From NCBI RefSeq assembly GCF_963678635.1, contig NC_087066.1:64548282-64612281 (forward strand): a stretch of DNA of 64,000 nt. Reading direction: 5' to 3'. Shown in pieces: positions 41,176 to 52,772 of this stretch (its first letter is position 1; each line of letters begins with the position of its first letter). The notes under the pieces are model-generated. The model saw only the letters and a list, made by a program, of their open reading frames with translations, ran no database searches and had not been told where the DNA came from. Made by a program: the position numbers and the translations under genes. Source of the stretch: Symsagittifera roscoffensis. Its lineage: Eukaryota; Xenacoelomorpha; Acoela; Convolutidae.

Positions 41176-43148
41176 CTTCAAACGAAAAGAATATCTTTAT
41201 TGAAAAATTACGGCAAACTGTCACACAAAGTGAGGCTGCACTTTGAAAACGAAAGGAAAAAACGGCAAAAACGAGTCTTGAAAAATCAAAACGCAAAAAG
41301 TATGTGTTGAAAGGAAATCATTTTCATAAAACAAACAAAATTGTTTGTATTGGAGTGAAACTCTGACTGATGGAAAAGCCGTTGAACATATCTGGAGTAG
41401 TTTTTGGCAAAAAAAAACTTTTTTTTTCTGAAACCTTGCGAGCAGGCAACACGCAAGCTAAAGAACAGAGTGATAAACTTGAGTCTATAAAAATATAATC
41501 CGAGAACAGATTTCGTCTCAGTTCAGTTTGGTTAAATATCTGTTAAAAACCCTTAACAACATTGAAGGTTTGCGCGATTTAAAAATACTGAATTAGCCAA
41601 ATTAGCTATTTCAAAAAACACTTTTCTAGCAATCGTCGCAGGTTTAAATTCCAGCACAGGGCATGAACATCTTTTAGACTGTGCAAAAAACTGATAGTCA
41701 AAAAACATATCGACTAGAGCAATAACAACCCGGACACAATTAATCCTTCTTTTTCTTTTAAATTGGAAAAAACCAGACTGCTTTTATATCAGGGCGAGGC
41801 CCTGAATGTTTCAAATGATTTTTAGGGACAATTTACAGTTTTGTTTTGAAAGAAAGAAGAAAGTTTTTATTTCATTAATCACTTCAATTTGTAATGATTT
41901 TTTTCCGCCGCTTACGCTTATTATAAGAACGTAATATATCACGCGTTAATTATCTCAAAGTGGCCAAATTAGCAACTTTCAAACCCCCATATCTTTGCAA
42001 AAAATAGTTGCAAGTGGATTTTTTCTTGCACCTTAGCTTCAGGAAACAATATCTTTCCAATGAAGTAAACAATTGCTGTCAAAAATCTTTGTTAAAATGC
42101 AAAAATTGACCGAATACAAAACCACCAAAGCATAAATAATTCGCACTTCACAAAAAATGGTCTTAAATAATTATCTACTGGAACCAAATTATAGATTTCA
42201 GTATTTGTTGTTCCGGCATTCGAAGTATCTATGTTTGGGTGGTTTTGTAATTCAGTCAGTTTTCGAATTTTTAAAAGTTTTTGAAGAAAAATTGTTAAGT
42301 TAATTGGAAAAAAAATTGTTAATTGAATTGGAAAAATATTGTTTTCTGAAACTCAGATCTAAGAAGAAATCCACCTGTAACCATTTTTTTTTTACAAAAC
42401 TTTGGGGTTTTGAAAGCTGCTAATTTTTCCACTTTGAGATATAATGCGTTCTTATAACTAGCGTAAGCGGCGGAAAAAAATCATTTCATATTGAAGTGAA
42501 AAAAATGAGATAAGAATCTTTATTTTTCTTTCGAATAAAAACGGTAAATTAACCCTAAAATGCAGTTAAACACTCAGGGCCTCACCCTGATATACGAGCA
42601 GTCTTATTTTTTCCACAATAATGTGCTCGGGTTTTTTTACTCCGGTCGATATTCATTTTGACCAAAATTTTTGCACAATCTAAAAGATGTTCATGCCCTG
42701 TGCTTCAAGTTAAACTGCGACAATTGCGAGTAAACATTTTTTCAAAATCGCGAATTTGGTCGTATCACTCAAAAATTCAATTTTCTTAAGTGTTCCGTCC
42801 CAGATTTTTATCCAAAATGATGTGCAGCGAAATCACTTACCAAAATATGCTTTGATAGACACAAAATTTATTACTCTGCTCTTTACCCTGCGTGTTGCAT
42901 GCTCGGAAGACTTGGAAAAAAAAACTTTTTGCCAAAAGCTACTCCAGATACCTTAAACGGATTTTTCATCATTCAGAGTTTCGCCCTAATACAAACATTC
43001 TCGTTATTTCGTGAAAATGATTTTCTTTCAACATTTTTTGCGTTTTTTTGATTTTTAGTAGTTTTACCAATTTTTCCTTGCGCTTGCAAAGTGCAGCCTC
43101 ATCTTTGTGTAAAAAAATTGTATTAACATATTTTTTTTCAGTTTGAAG
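41176..43148. repeat. Long inverted repeat, arms ~0.93-0.97 kb, 77-bp loop
   Basis: The left arm, 41176-42143, is the inverted counterpart of 42221-43148. Matching pairs from outside in: CTTCAAAC / GTTTGAAG; AGGCTGCACTTTG / CAAAGTGCAGCCT; CAACACGCA / TGCGTGTTG; CACAGGGCATGAACATCTTT / AAAGATGTTCATGCCCTGTG; GGCGAGGCCCTGA / TCAGGGCCTCACC; CCGCCGCTTACGC / GCGTAAGCGGCGG. The arms are imperfect, so it is not newly made. The inner half of each arm is a copy of the ~520-bp family, head to head; the outer ~550 bp is shared sequence beyond that element. A transcript through it would form a long hairpin RNA. Confidence 0.85.
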
Positions 43149-44641
43149 TTTTCACTTGGCGCTTCAAAATATGGACTAGCTCCATGGGCCTAAATTAATT
43201 ACGATTACCGTTTGCGCACAGAAAAGTGCAAAAAAACTGCGCCAAATTTCGTTGATCCATTTGACAATGGTCAACTTTCCAAAACCTTTCAAAAAGTGAG
43301 AGCTGGTTAAATATATTTTCACGCAAGACCAACGTGTGAATGTGTTCGAACATTTATAAGAAATAACCCTAAAAAACTTTTCTCTATAAGCTTAGAAATG
43401 TAAACATTGAAAAAGACTGGACTGCCCGTACAACACTAGATTGGCAAGCTTATGTGTAAATGAAACTTGTCGCATATAAATTAGTTTTTTTTATTGAACA
43501 AAAAAAAGACTAAAATTGGATCTTCCCCTCCGCTGGTTTTTTTAGTTTGAATAAATTAACTCTGTCATACTATAAAGAAATATCGCATAGACAATAAATG
43601 AACCTAATTTAACACAAATTATAGCATTCCTTATTTCAAGAAAATCAAGTGTTTAGTCATAATGGCATGCAAATTACATGGAAAACCGATAATTCGCAAT
43701 AGTGGAGAAAATAACCGCAAATTCATTCCAACTTTTAAAAAATGCGAATGCAAAACGCAAATGCAGCTGTTTAAAAAAAAACACTATGTAAACACAAAAG
43801 TGCGGTTTAAATATACCAACCTTTCATCTTCCATAGAAACTGTCACCGGTAAAATGTAGGAACAAAAAACCTAAATTATCTAGTTTAAGCTGTTCGAGGA
43901 AACAAACGCAAGATGACGGGATGAATTCCACTTATCTAGAGAGTCTTAAGAACGGAAAAGATAAAAGTAAGCTCTCTGGGGAGGGGTAAACATAAAGAGA
44001 TAGTAGTAGTGTTATTAGCGGAATAAATGGTATTAGGGTAATTACTAGAAAAAATGAGTAGGAAAAAACGAAAATTTTATTTAAATAAAAATGAGCTGAA
44101 AAACTGCCTGTGATGACTTTTTCTAACGTTGCCCATGCTTAGAAGTTAAATAGTAATTGACGATTACTTAGTCTTATTAGTCACCACATGTGCTCTTGCT
44201 CGATTCTAGTATCTCCTAGCCTATTGCTGTTCATAGCCTATATCAATCGTATAGATTGGAGAGTCGGTGTCAGGACTATTTGCTCCAGGACCCTATGCCT
44301 GCCAACTTTCCCTTTACTAACTTGCCCCATATGACAACTTTTCCTATGACGTTTCGTCCCACGATTAACCCTCCTAGTTAATTATTTGATATTCAAATCG
44401 AGCTATGTTTAGGACGAGCAAGTGCTAATGGTAAACTGAACTCGTTTTGAGATAAGAAGGGAAAATGACTCAAAATTGTTTAAATTGATCCTCAAATATA
44501 TTCCCCGCCATAATATTTGTCAAACAAATCAAAATTTTGACAATAATTCGCAATTAATGCTACTGAAACAGAACAAAGCACTAAAATTTTTATTTGCGTC
44601 ATTGTTCAAATCTTTTTGAGCAAGCATACAACTTAAGTATT
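43149..44641. other. AT-rich non-coding DNA
   Basis: No gene recognised. A GC-richer, non-coding stretch lies at about 44140-44390. Confidence 0.4.
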
Positions 44642-44990
44642 ATGAGTCAAATTACGTGGGGAATATCTAAAAGAAACAAACGAACGATGATTATTGACGG
44701 ACACGATTTCATGAAAAAGCAAACAACAAAACAACTGAACACTGGAGATGCGCGAGATACAGTTCCCACCAGTGCTGAATGCTCGCTGTAACAGCTAGAG
44801 ATGAACTGGTATCTACCAAAAACGATGTTGGACCGGGAAAAACTGAAGCGAACCAGATCATGCATCAAATAAAACAAGAGGCTAAGCAGCAAATGGTACC
44901 TGTTATAGCAATAAAATTGCCACTTGTCTCCAGGAAGCATCAGACGAAAAAATATTTGAGTTATCCTGGCCCAGTCGAGCAGCAGTAAGC
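44642..44990 (+). pseudogene. Decayed FLYWCH-type zinc-finger remnant (possibly MULE-derived)
   Basis: The first frame reads SKRNKRTMIIDGHDFMKKQT, which fits the start of a FLYWCH domain (basic lead, then an Ile-Asp-Gly-His-Phe-Lys core). The expected YWRC part is missing. In another frame, from about 44779, comes TARDELVSTKNDVGPGKTEA, which fits the domain's end, followed by a Lys/Gln-rich helix (HQIKQEAKQQ). A frameshift and an internal loss therefore separate the two halves. FLYWCH domains occur in host proteins and often beside Mutator-like transposases. The identification rests on pattern memory only. Confidence 0.35.
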
Positions 44991-45598
44991 AGAACTCTTG
45001 ACTGCCAGAAACAGAATCTGGCCCAATAATTGAAAGGCATTTTGTAATTCCAACCAAGTATACAGATTTCTGTTTTTCGACAGTGGAGTCAAAGCCGTTT
45101 TCGGATTTTTCATTTCAGTTTTTTTTCTATTTGTTTGATCAGTTTGTGTATGGCAGATTATGTAAAATTGCGTTCAATCTCCATGTTAATTTGATATTAA
45201 AAAAGACAAGTGCAAACTTGTTCAATATTTTTTGGGTACTTCAATGACAAACTCGAAGCGGAATTTTAATGAGTGACTTGGAGACAAAACATCAAAAATT
45301 TCTATCAGATACTTTACTAAAAATTGATTTTTTAGTTCAATTCAAGAAAAATCCTGATAAAACTTAGAGTTGCATTAATAAAACGTAGTAAAAAACTGCA
45401 TTGAAAAGAAGCTCGTGTGCTAAATACAATCCGTGCTCATTATATACAATAAATTTTTTGACAAGAAACAGTATGGTTCTCGAATTTGCTGCCAATTCAT
45501 TTTGTTTTCTACTGTTGCTTAATTAGTAAAAAATAACTTTTACACTGAAAAATTTAAAAATAAAAAAAATACTTATTTTGAGCCGCGTAAACTGATTA
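44991..45598. other. AT-rich non-coding DNA
   Basis: No gene found. Confidence 0.45.
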
Positions 45599-45984
45599 GG
45601 ACAGACCGCGTCCAGACAATTCGGCCAAAGACAATTCAGCCGATTTGAAATTCAGACAATTCAGCCAAAAGTATGCAGACAATTCAGCCAAAGACAATTC
45701 AGCCAATAATAGTGACCGCCGCAGTCGCGCCAACGTGTTGCGAGCTTGCCAACAGAGGGTAGGGTTCTATACAAAATTTAGAGCCGGTTATCGCGTAGCG
45801 CTCCCACCGGCGACCTTAAACCGAGAAATAACTCCAATTCCGATTTTTTTTCTGTCAGATCTAGCGTTTTGTAAAATTCGCTGAATTGTCTCCGGCTGAA
45901 TTGTCTTTTTATTTCTGGCTGAATTGTCTGAATTTCAAATTGGCTGAATTGTCTTTGGCCGAATTGTCTGTGCGCCGGACAGAC
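45599..45984. mobile_element. Fold-back/MITE element with GACAATTCAGCC repeats
   Basis: Both ends hold arrays of the 12-mer GACAATTCAGCC or GACAATTCGGCC, in inverted orientation (about 45613-45710 and 45880-45970). The order and spacing mirror each other, including TTTGAAATTCAGACAATTC. The middle, about 170 bp, is GC-richer with a CCGGT...ACCGG stem. The octamer GGACAGAC flanks the element at 45599-45606 and 45977-45984 and may be an 8-bp target duplication, as for hAT elements. No transposase. Confidence 0.7.
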
Positions 45985-47089
45985 TCTTGGACAAATAAAA
46001 AACTCAATCTAAATAACCCAGCCAACATGTTGAAGCTTTTTTCCACCTATTACAAGATATATTTTGAAAAAAGTCTTACCTTGCTGGTATAATTTCAGGA
46101 TCATACTGTTAAGAAATGATGAATAAGTCAAACCGAGGCACGCTGTATAATAAGTAACAGCGGACCAACTAGTAGTTTTTTTTCCGGTCGTCGATGTTTG
46201 ATGTTTCTTTGAATCTAAAAAAGATCGTAGGAGGTCGCCTTTAGTTTAAAGTAAATTGAACTGCTTCGAGGAGTACCAAATTCTGTTAGCTCGCGAGCGA
46301 TTTGATGAAAACGAGTTTTCAAACACCTGATGTCGGCATACGCGAAACAAAACACAATTGGAATTCTAGCGGCACAAACACTGAATCCCACGTATTTTAT
46401 TTCTTTTCAAGACTGAATGCCAACAAAATAAGGAAACATTGAAAAAGACAATTAAAACGCGACCATAAACAACCAACGCCTACGAGTTTTTGCGTGTTTA
46501 ACTCCAATAAAGGGAAAATTGACAATTTTCTTTTTTCCTTTTTTTTATTTTTTTTGTTAATTTGAGCCAGGAAATGCAATTCAAAAGCTTTTCAATCCTC
46601 TTCCTGCTAGGCGAACAACGATAATAAAAGAACATTTTACCATTGCTGCTTAGCAAACTACAAAACCCACGAACAAATGGCAAGGGCAATTTAAATAACC
46701 GATTGTGTAAAAACCAATACCCTTGTTTTAAAATGCCTTCTTTTTTCAAATAGCCGATAGCCAGGAACCACAAACGACAAAACTGAACAGAATCAATAAA
46801 ATTAGATAAAATTTAACTATTCAATGCAGCCGATAAAATGAAAGAAATGAGCATCTTTATAATAAAATTTGTTTGTGGGGGCCAATCAGGCTACCGTTAA
46901 AAATCTTCGAAAAGTGCCAGCAAAGATAAATTGTGTATTAGCTCATTAATTTTGCAAAATAGAAAAATAGATGATTAGCTGCTAGGTTTCACACTGAGCC
47001 TAAGTGGAATTACATAGTTTAATGCTTAATTGAAATTATTCTCTGAGGGTCAATACGCTTTCCTTAAAAAAATGCAAACAAAAACGGAT
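45985..47089. other. AT-rich non-coding DNA
   Basis: No gene found. Confidence 0.45.
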
Positions 47090-47150
47090 CTTGTTAACTA
47101 TCCCCCCCCCCCCCCCCCCCTATTGCAATAGGGGGAAAATAGTTAACAAG
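47090..47150. repeat. Short fold-back with a C19 tract
   Basis: CTTGTTAACTAT (47090-47101) and ATAGTTAACAAG (47139-47150) are perfect inverted arms. Between them are 19 C, the palindrome TATTGCAATA and 5 G. The C tract is far longer than its G partner, so it has probably expanded by slippage. Confidence 0.75.
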
Positions 47151-50100
47151 GTACAAAACTCGTATACGCTTAACTGTTCGATTCTTTCTTTATAGGGCAG
47201 GGGGCGGGGAGATTCGTTACACGGTACCATAGGGGGAGGGGGGAATACTTAACAAGATCCCAAAAAAGTAAAAACAAAAACGCATCAGAAAAAGAACGGA
47301 GATTTTTGCAAGTTGCTGCTTATTCAATTTTTTGCACAATTTGTCAAACAATCCTCGATCTAATTTTATCTGAGGGAGTTTTCCGATTTGTAACTTAAGC
47401 AGTTAGTTAAAACAATGTATTACCATTTACTAGATTTTGATAAGAACAACAAAGCAAAAAATTAGCGGAGAAATACTGGGTTCATCGTTAGCTTTTGATG
47501 TTTTCTGAAGGATATGTTGATAATCTCTTGTCCAAATCTTTCAACCAGATGGTTAAAACTGCTTTAGATAATAATGTGCAACGCCTAATCAAAAGGCTGG
47601 TTCAATTGATTTGTATGACAAATAGCAGCGTCCCCCCATGTCTTTGCCAGAAATCATCGAAAAGATGAAGTTTAAGAACAGCCAAGGTCACAATAATAGG
47701 CCGTATTAGCCATGAAAAAAGTAGGTTGAGATACGTCACCTTAACATGGCGTTCCGCAAATTAGTCAGATGCTGTAGCCTTTATTTTCATAGGCCCAGAA
47801 AGTTTTCTTCAGGTAGCAATATCGAACGACGGACTGCATCCTGCTCATAGGGTCTATTTTAATTCCTTAGAGATTCCAATAGACACCTGAGGGTCTACCG
47901 AAGTTGCTCCATAAAAAAACCTGGCTAACAAACAGTTGGAAAAGTGTCAATGAACGCGAAGAAATAGAAAAAAAACTGACTTTTTTTTTTAGAAAACTTC
48001 AAATTTCGAACTTAAAAGAAAGAAAAAAATATGGCCTAGAGGCTCTTTTCATTACAAAAAAATTATGATTGGTATTGTTTTGGATAAAATTGACTCAATT
48101 TGAAAAAACTGGAGTGTCAGAAAAAAATCTTATTCCGCTGTGAAAACTAAAAAACAAATTCCACTTCGAAATTAGGAAGCGATCATGTTTTTTCGCGCCA
48201 TTTCCACGTTCGTATTAGGACAGCGCAACTTGGCTGCCTTTAAGCAGATTAATTTCAAACTCAAAAAGTGCATTTATATTTTAGTGCATTCGTGAATGCA
48301 TTCAAATGTTTGAATGAATGTACTCCAGATGTTATTTGATCACTTCAAGACTTTTCCTGAAAAAAACTTTAAAAATCATCGCGACCTTTATAAGAGTCTG
48401 AACTACGTTCCTCGACTCGTAAACAGACTTTTAAAATTCAAATTAGAAAATTAGTACCTGGATACACTGGCATAAAAATGCAAAAAACTACTGGAAAGCT
48501 ACAACAAACATTTCTCGGAAAAAAATTCAAATCAAAAGGCATAAAAATCAGTATGAAGAGAAAAATCCTAATCCGACCAATTGAATGAACTGAAATTCAA
48601 TCTAAACAATAAAACCGACGGTTTAAGGAAATCAGACCTCCACAAAAATTGTCAAGTATTTCTTATCCATTAACAGAAACTTCAATGTTCAGAAAAACAC
48701 TTCTATTGACCTACGGGTCAAGTCAATAGAAAACAGCAGAAGTGAGCTTTTATTTATTAGATCAGTTTCACGTAAAGTCATAAGCTGGATTCTAAATTGT
48801 AACAAAAAGTCAGCCAACGAATTTTTGAGGTTCACGAAATGAATATCATGTCGCAGAAATTACACATTTTTTTTGGTTTTCAAAGAAATTTCGGCTTTGA
48901 ACACAGACACAAATTGGGAAAAACTTGATATAGTCGCCCACAAGTATCCTCTCACTGAGGCTTCTAAACTAAAATAAGAACCGAGAATAACAAAAACAAT
49001 ATTTTTATTGATTTTAATGGAATCCTCAGAACAACGAGATCTTTACAAAATTGATTGAAAAGCGATGGTCGGAGGAATTTAAATCGTCGAATACTCCATG
49101 ATTTCAAACTTCCGATGACGATGATTCCATTTTTAGGAGAAAGGTGAGCCAATGGCGTTTTTTTCACATCGAAATTGGTATCAACTTGAAAATTAATTTT
49201 TCAAGGAATTTTTTTAGACTATATGAAAGATAAAGTGAAATTAGTTCAGAGCTTGTTATTGCTTTTCATTTACGTAAGGTTTTTTAATTATTGGAAAAAT
49301 AGACGGAAAAAATGTGATTACGACCACTTCTAGGGAAAGAATTGTGGCGTAGGGTTTTTTCCGGCCAATCTTGACTACCTCAAAGAAGCTAGCAGAGAGT
49401 CAAGTTTGGTACCATAGTAATTGCCATTTCAACGGCAATTCTCATTCGAAAAAAAAAAAAATATGGTCCGCGTCGAGAAAAACTCGTCTGATCGTTTTTG
49501 GGTTTTCAGACTCAATTGACCAGCCTGATCAGATGTTTACCTCCAATTTTTTTTTTCAATTTTACGTAGTTTTAGCTATTAAATTTACTCACTCATTTAA
49601 TTCGGTCGCCTTCGCCTGAAAAAAAAGGGAAAAAAATGAGAAAAAAATAGCAAATTCTTTTTTTTTCGATTTTCAATAACTTTTGTGCGATTTGCATGGC
49701 AACCGGTTGTCCTTGATTTAAATTGTATTGAAGTGGAACAAATTTTCAAATAACAATGTTGAAAATAAAAACTGAAACTCACCTTAATCTCGCTTTCATA
49801 TGCAAATTATTTTAACCGGAACAAAAAACTAAATAAAAATCTAGAGCATTTATGGTGAGATGCTGAAAAGGGTTTTTTGATGGCGTCATATATTTTTTGA
49901 TTGAGCTGGATGGCAGCTATATGAGCAGCATAAATCAACTATACTAACACTTCAATACAATTAAGGCGGGAAAAACTATTGACAAACATTCATTTAAGAG
50001 GGTATTAAATTTTGCTTTTTATGAACACTGACACCATGCTCGTAATATATTTTAAAAAATTAAACACGTACAGTTCAATTAGAATCACGCTCAAAGAAGC

Positions 50101-50814
50101 CGAATTTAGGTAGTGGCAGAAAAACTATTACATTAACCATGCAAAAAAGCAGTGAGCAAACCATGCAAAAACAAAAGTCGACAAAAACTTGCAACTCAAA
50201 AACTCGGAACTTGTTGTATCTATCATTTTCGCGGGAAAAGGGGATGGGATGGTTTGAAACTTTTTTAGGTCGACCAGTTTGATTTTCCGAGCCTTCATTG
50301 GAAACCAAGATTACCTACTTTTCCAAAAAAAACATGTATGAGTCTAATTTTAGTAATAAGCATAAGTAACTGAAAAAAACTATTGGGGTAATGATTGGGT
50401 CCTCTCATTGCCACGAGGGAGGGAAGGAGGCCGGCTCCTCTAAATTCACCCGTATTAATATTAGGCCTGTTAACTTGTGAACAACCAAAAAGAATTGACG
50501 TCTAGAATTGACGTCTAAAACTAGCGTGGGATGGGTTTATTAATTATTGACGTAACCTTTCGCGCTGATCAAGAAGCGAAAAAAGGGAAGCAGCAATGAA
50601 ATAATTAATGAAGCGGGTTTCAATGACGGGATGCCAGAAGGGTCTTGAAATTGAACTCGAAAGTGGGATGGGAATGACCGGAAATACTTTTTAAAAAATA
50701 AAGAGGTCGATATGGTCTAATCAACTTTCACGGCTAGTGCATTACACGGGAGAGGTAGAATAATCAGCAAAAACATGAAAAATTAACACTGACAAATTAA
50801 CACTAACTAATTTG
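47151..50814. other. AT-rich non-coding DNA
   Basis: No gene recognised. A more complex, GC-richer segment at 47620-47940 and one at 50395-50690 may be old repeats, but neither matches anything else in the window that I can see. Confidence 0.4.
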
Positions 50815-51560
50815 GGACAATTAATGCGCAAGATATTTTGCTCTATTTCAGCATGAGCGGCGATTTGGAAAAATTAATACCTTGCTAGAAGCTAATTACA
50901 TCGCTTTGTTTTTTAAAAAAAACTTGCGGTGGGCCAATGTTCAAAAACTTTTTCCTGTTTTTTTTTGAAGTTTTTTAAGCTTTAAGTTTCCTAAAAATAT
51001 GACTTATTCCTTAGAGACCTCCATAGGCAGTCAGATATTCTGGGCTTTCCCCTGATAAAAGCAGTCTTTTTGCTCCTGTTTTTGGAGAAAGTACGGAATA
51101 TTTATGTTTCGGGTGTTTTATTTTTCAGTCGAACTTCCACGTGAAAAAAAAATTTTTTAACGAAAAAAATTAGACTCAATTGAAGATATCGACTACCAGA
51201 ATTCAAATTTGAAAAGATGTTTTACTTTTTTTATAGTCATGGGGTTTCAAAATTGCCATTTTTTGGCATTTTGGCATGGCCATTTTTTGAACTAATTTAT
51301 GCGCGCTTTGAAGGTTTTATTTGTGATGCTGAAAAGTTAACGCGAAGTGTTTATGCTTTTCGAATTATATCCGCACTACAAAATTGTTCCTAATCGGGTT
51401 GAGACACGTTAATTGGGAGCACAATTCATATTTTCACATTTGATGTTTGATTTTGTCGAAAATCAATGAGTTTTCAACACTTTCTTTAGCAGAAACTATT
51501 TCGATACCAGTTAAAGGGCAGTCGTAACATCAGGGCTTTGCCCTGAACTACGACCAGTCT
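50815..51560 (+). repeat. Two consecutive copies of the ~520-bp family
   Basis: A partial copy (about 50815-51072) ends GGCAGTCAGATATTC...GATAAAAGCAGTC. A fuller one of the second subfamily (about 51085-51560) follows. It starts GAGAAAGTACGGAATATTTA and ends GGGCAGTCGTAACATCAGGG plus GACCAGTCTT. Both are on the plus strand. Confidence 0.6.
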
Positions 51561-51712
51561 TAATTTATTAGTCAAATTTGATCTTTTCAACCCAGTGTTT
51601 TTGAAGAGCATTTTACATTATCTGCAAGATACCGTTGTCCGGATTTCGTATGTACATAACATTCATCTGTGATTGTTTTTCATAAGGTTATAGGGACGTG
51701 AAAATTGCTAAT

Positions 51713-52170
51713 TGTTCCGACTGTTCTCGCAAAAAATAACGTAACATTTGTGCTCGGGGTATTTTTTCTCCAGACAATATTCGACTTTTTAACTATTCGT
51801 TTTTGAGGGGATTTTTGCTAACGTTTGGTTTGACGCGATTTTTTGGAACTTCAAAAATAAAAGGTTATTTAACGTGTGGTCCCTTTTTGAAAATTGTCAC
51901 GGTTTGAAAATTGCCAGAATGGCCAATTTGGATAAAAACCCTCGATATAATTTGTGCTTTTAAAGCGTATGCGGCAATTTAACCCGGCTTAAAAATCGTT
52001 TCAAAATTTGAGGCATGCTAGTTGTTCTAATTAATACATTTCTAGATGCTAATTGTATCAGTTTATACTATAATTGGCGTTATCATTTGAAAGAAAAACT
52101 TTTTCTCGTTGACGTTAAAGGGCAGTCAGAACATTCAAGGCGTCGCCCTGATACGAGCAGTCTTGTTTGT
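51713..52170 (+). repeat. Copy of the ~520-bp family, plus strand
   Basis: It starts TTGTTCCGACTGTTCTCGCA, followed by the landmark ATTTGTGCTCGGGG. It ends GGGCAGTCAGAACATTCAAG, a hairpin variant GGCGTCGCC, then GATACGAGCAGTCTTG. Confidence 0.65.
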
Positions 52171-52244
52171 AATAAATAACACGCAATATAATGCGTTCTT
52201 ATAACACGCAAAAGCGTCGGATTAATGCTATCCAAATTGAAACA

Positions 52245-52772
52245 GGACTGCTCGTATCAGGGCAAAGCCCTGAATGTTCCGACTGCCTTTTAAGGTTTAT
52301 GAAGCAGTAACAACATTAAAAAATTCAATGAAATAAAAGTTTTTTTAAAAAATTCTGAAATTTGAAATTTTTTTATGAAAATCATCCCCCACACGCCAAA
52401 TAAAGTACAAAAGGATATATTACGCTCCTTGTAACAAACCAATTATGGCAAATAAGCTTCTTTAACCAATTTGGAACGATTTCTAAGACAGATTAACTCT
52501 CCGCTTACGCGTTAATAGGCGAAATATATCGCGCGTTAATTGTACCAAATTGGCCAAAATGGCAATATTTAAACCCCCGTAACTTTACGAAAATCGATTG
52601 CAGGTCAAATATTTTTTCAAATTTGAGCTCAGGACAACAATACCTTTCGAATGATGTAAAAAAAAATCCGTCAAAAATGGCTAGTTAAAAAGTCAAAATT
52701 TGTCTGAAGAAAAAAACCCACTTCGAGCACAAATATTCCGTTACTTTCGTATCGAAAGTCGGAACAATGAGG
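52245..52772 (-). repeat. Full-length copy of the ~520-bp family, minus strand
   Basis: It starts GGACTGCTCGTATCAGGGCA and ends TTTCGTATCGAAAGTCGGAA. It is tail to tail with the copy at 51713-52170, about 75 bp away, and is the closest relative of the copy at 1239-1755. Shared interior landmarks include CATCCCCCACACGCC and CCAATTATGGCAAATAAGCT. Confidence 0.7.
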
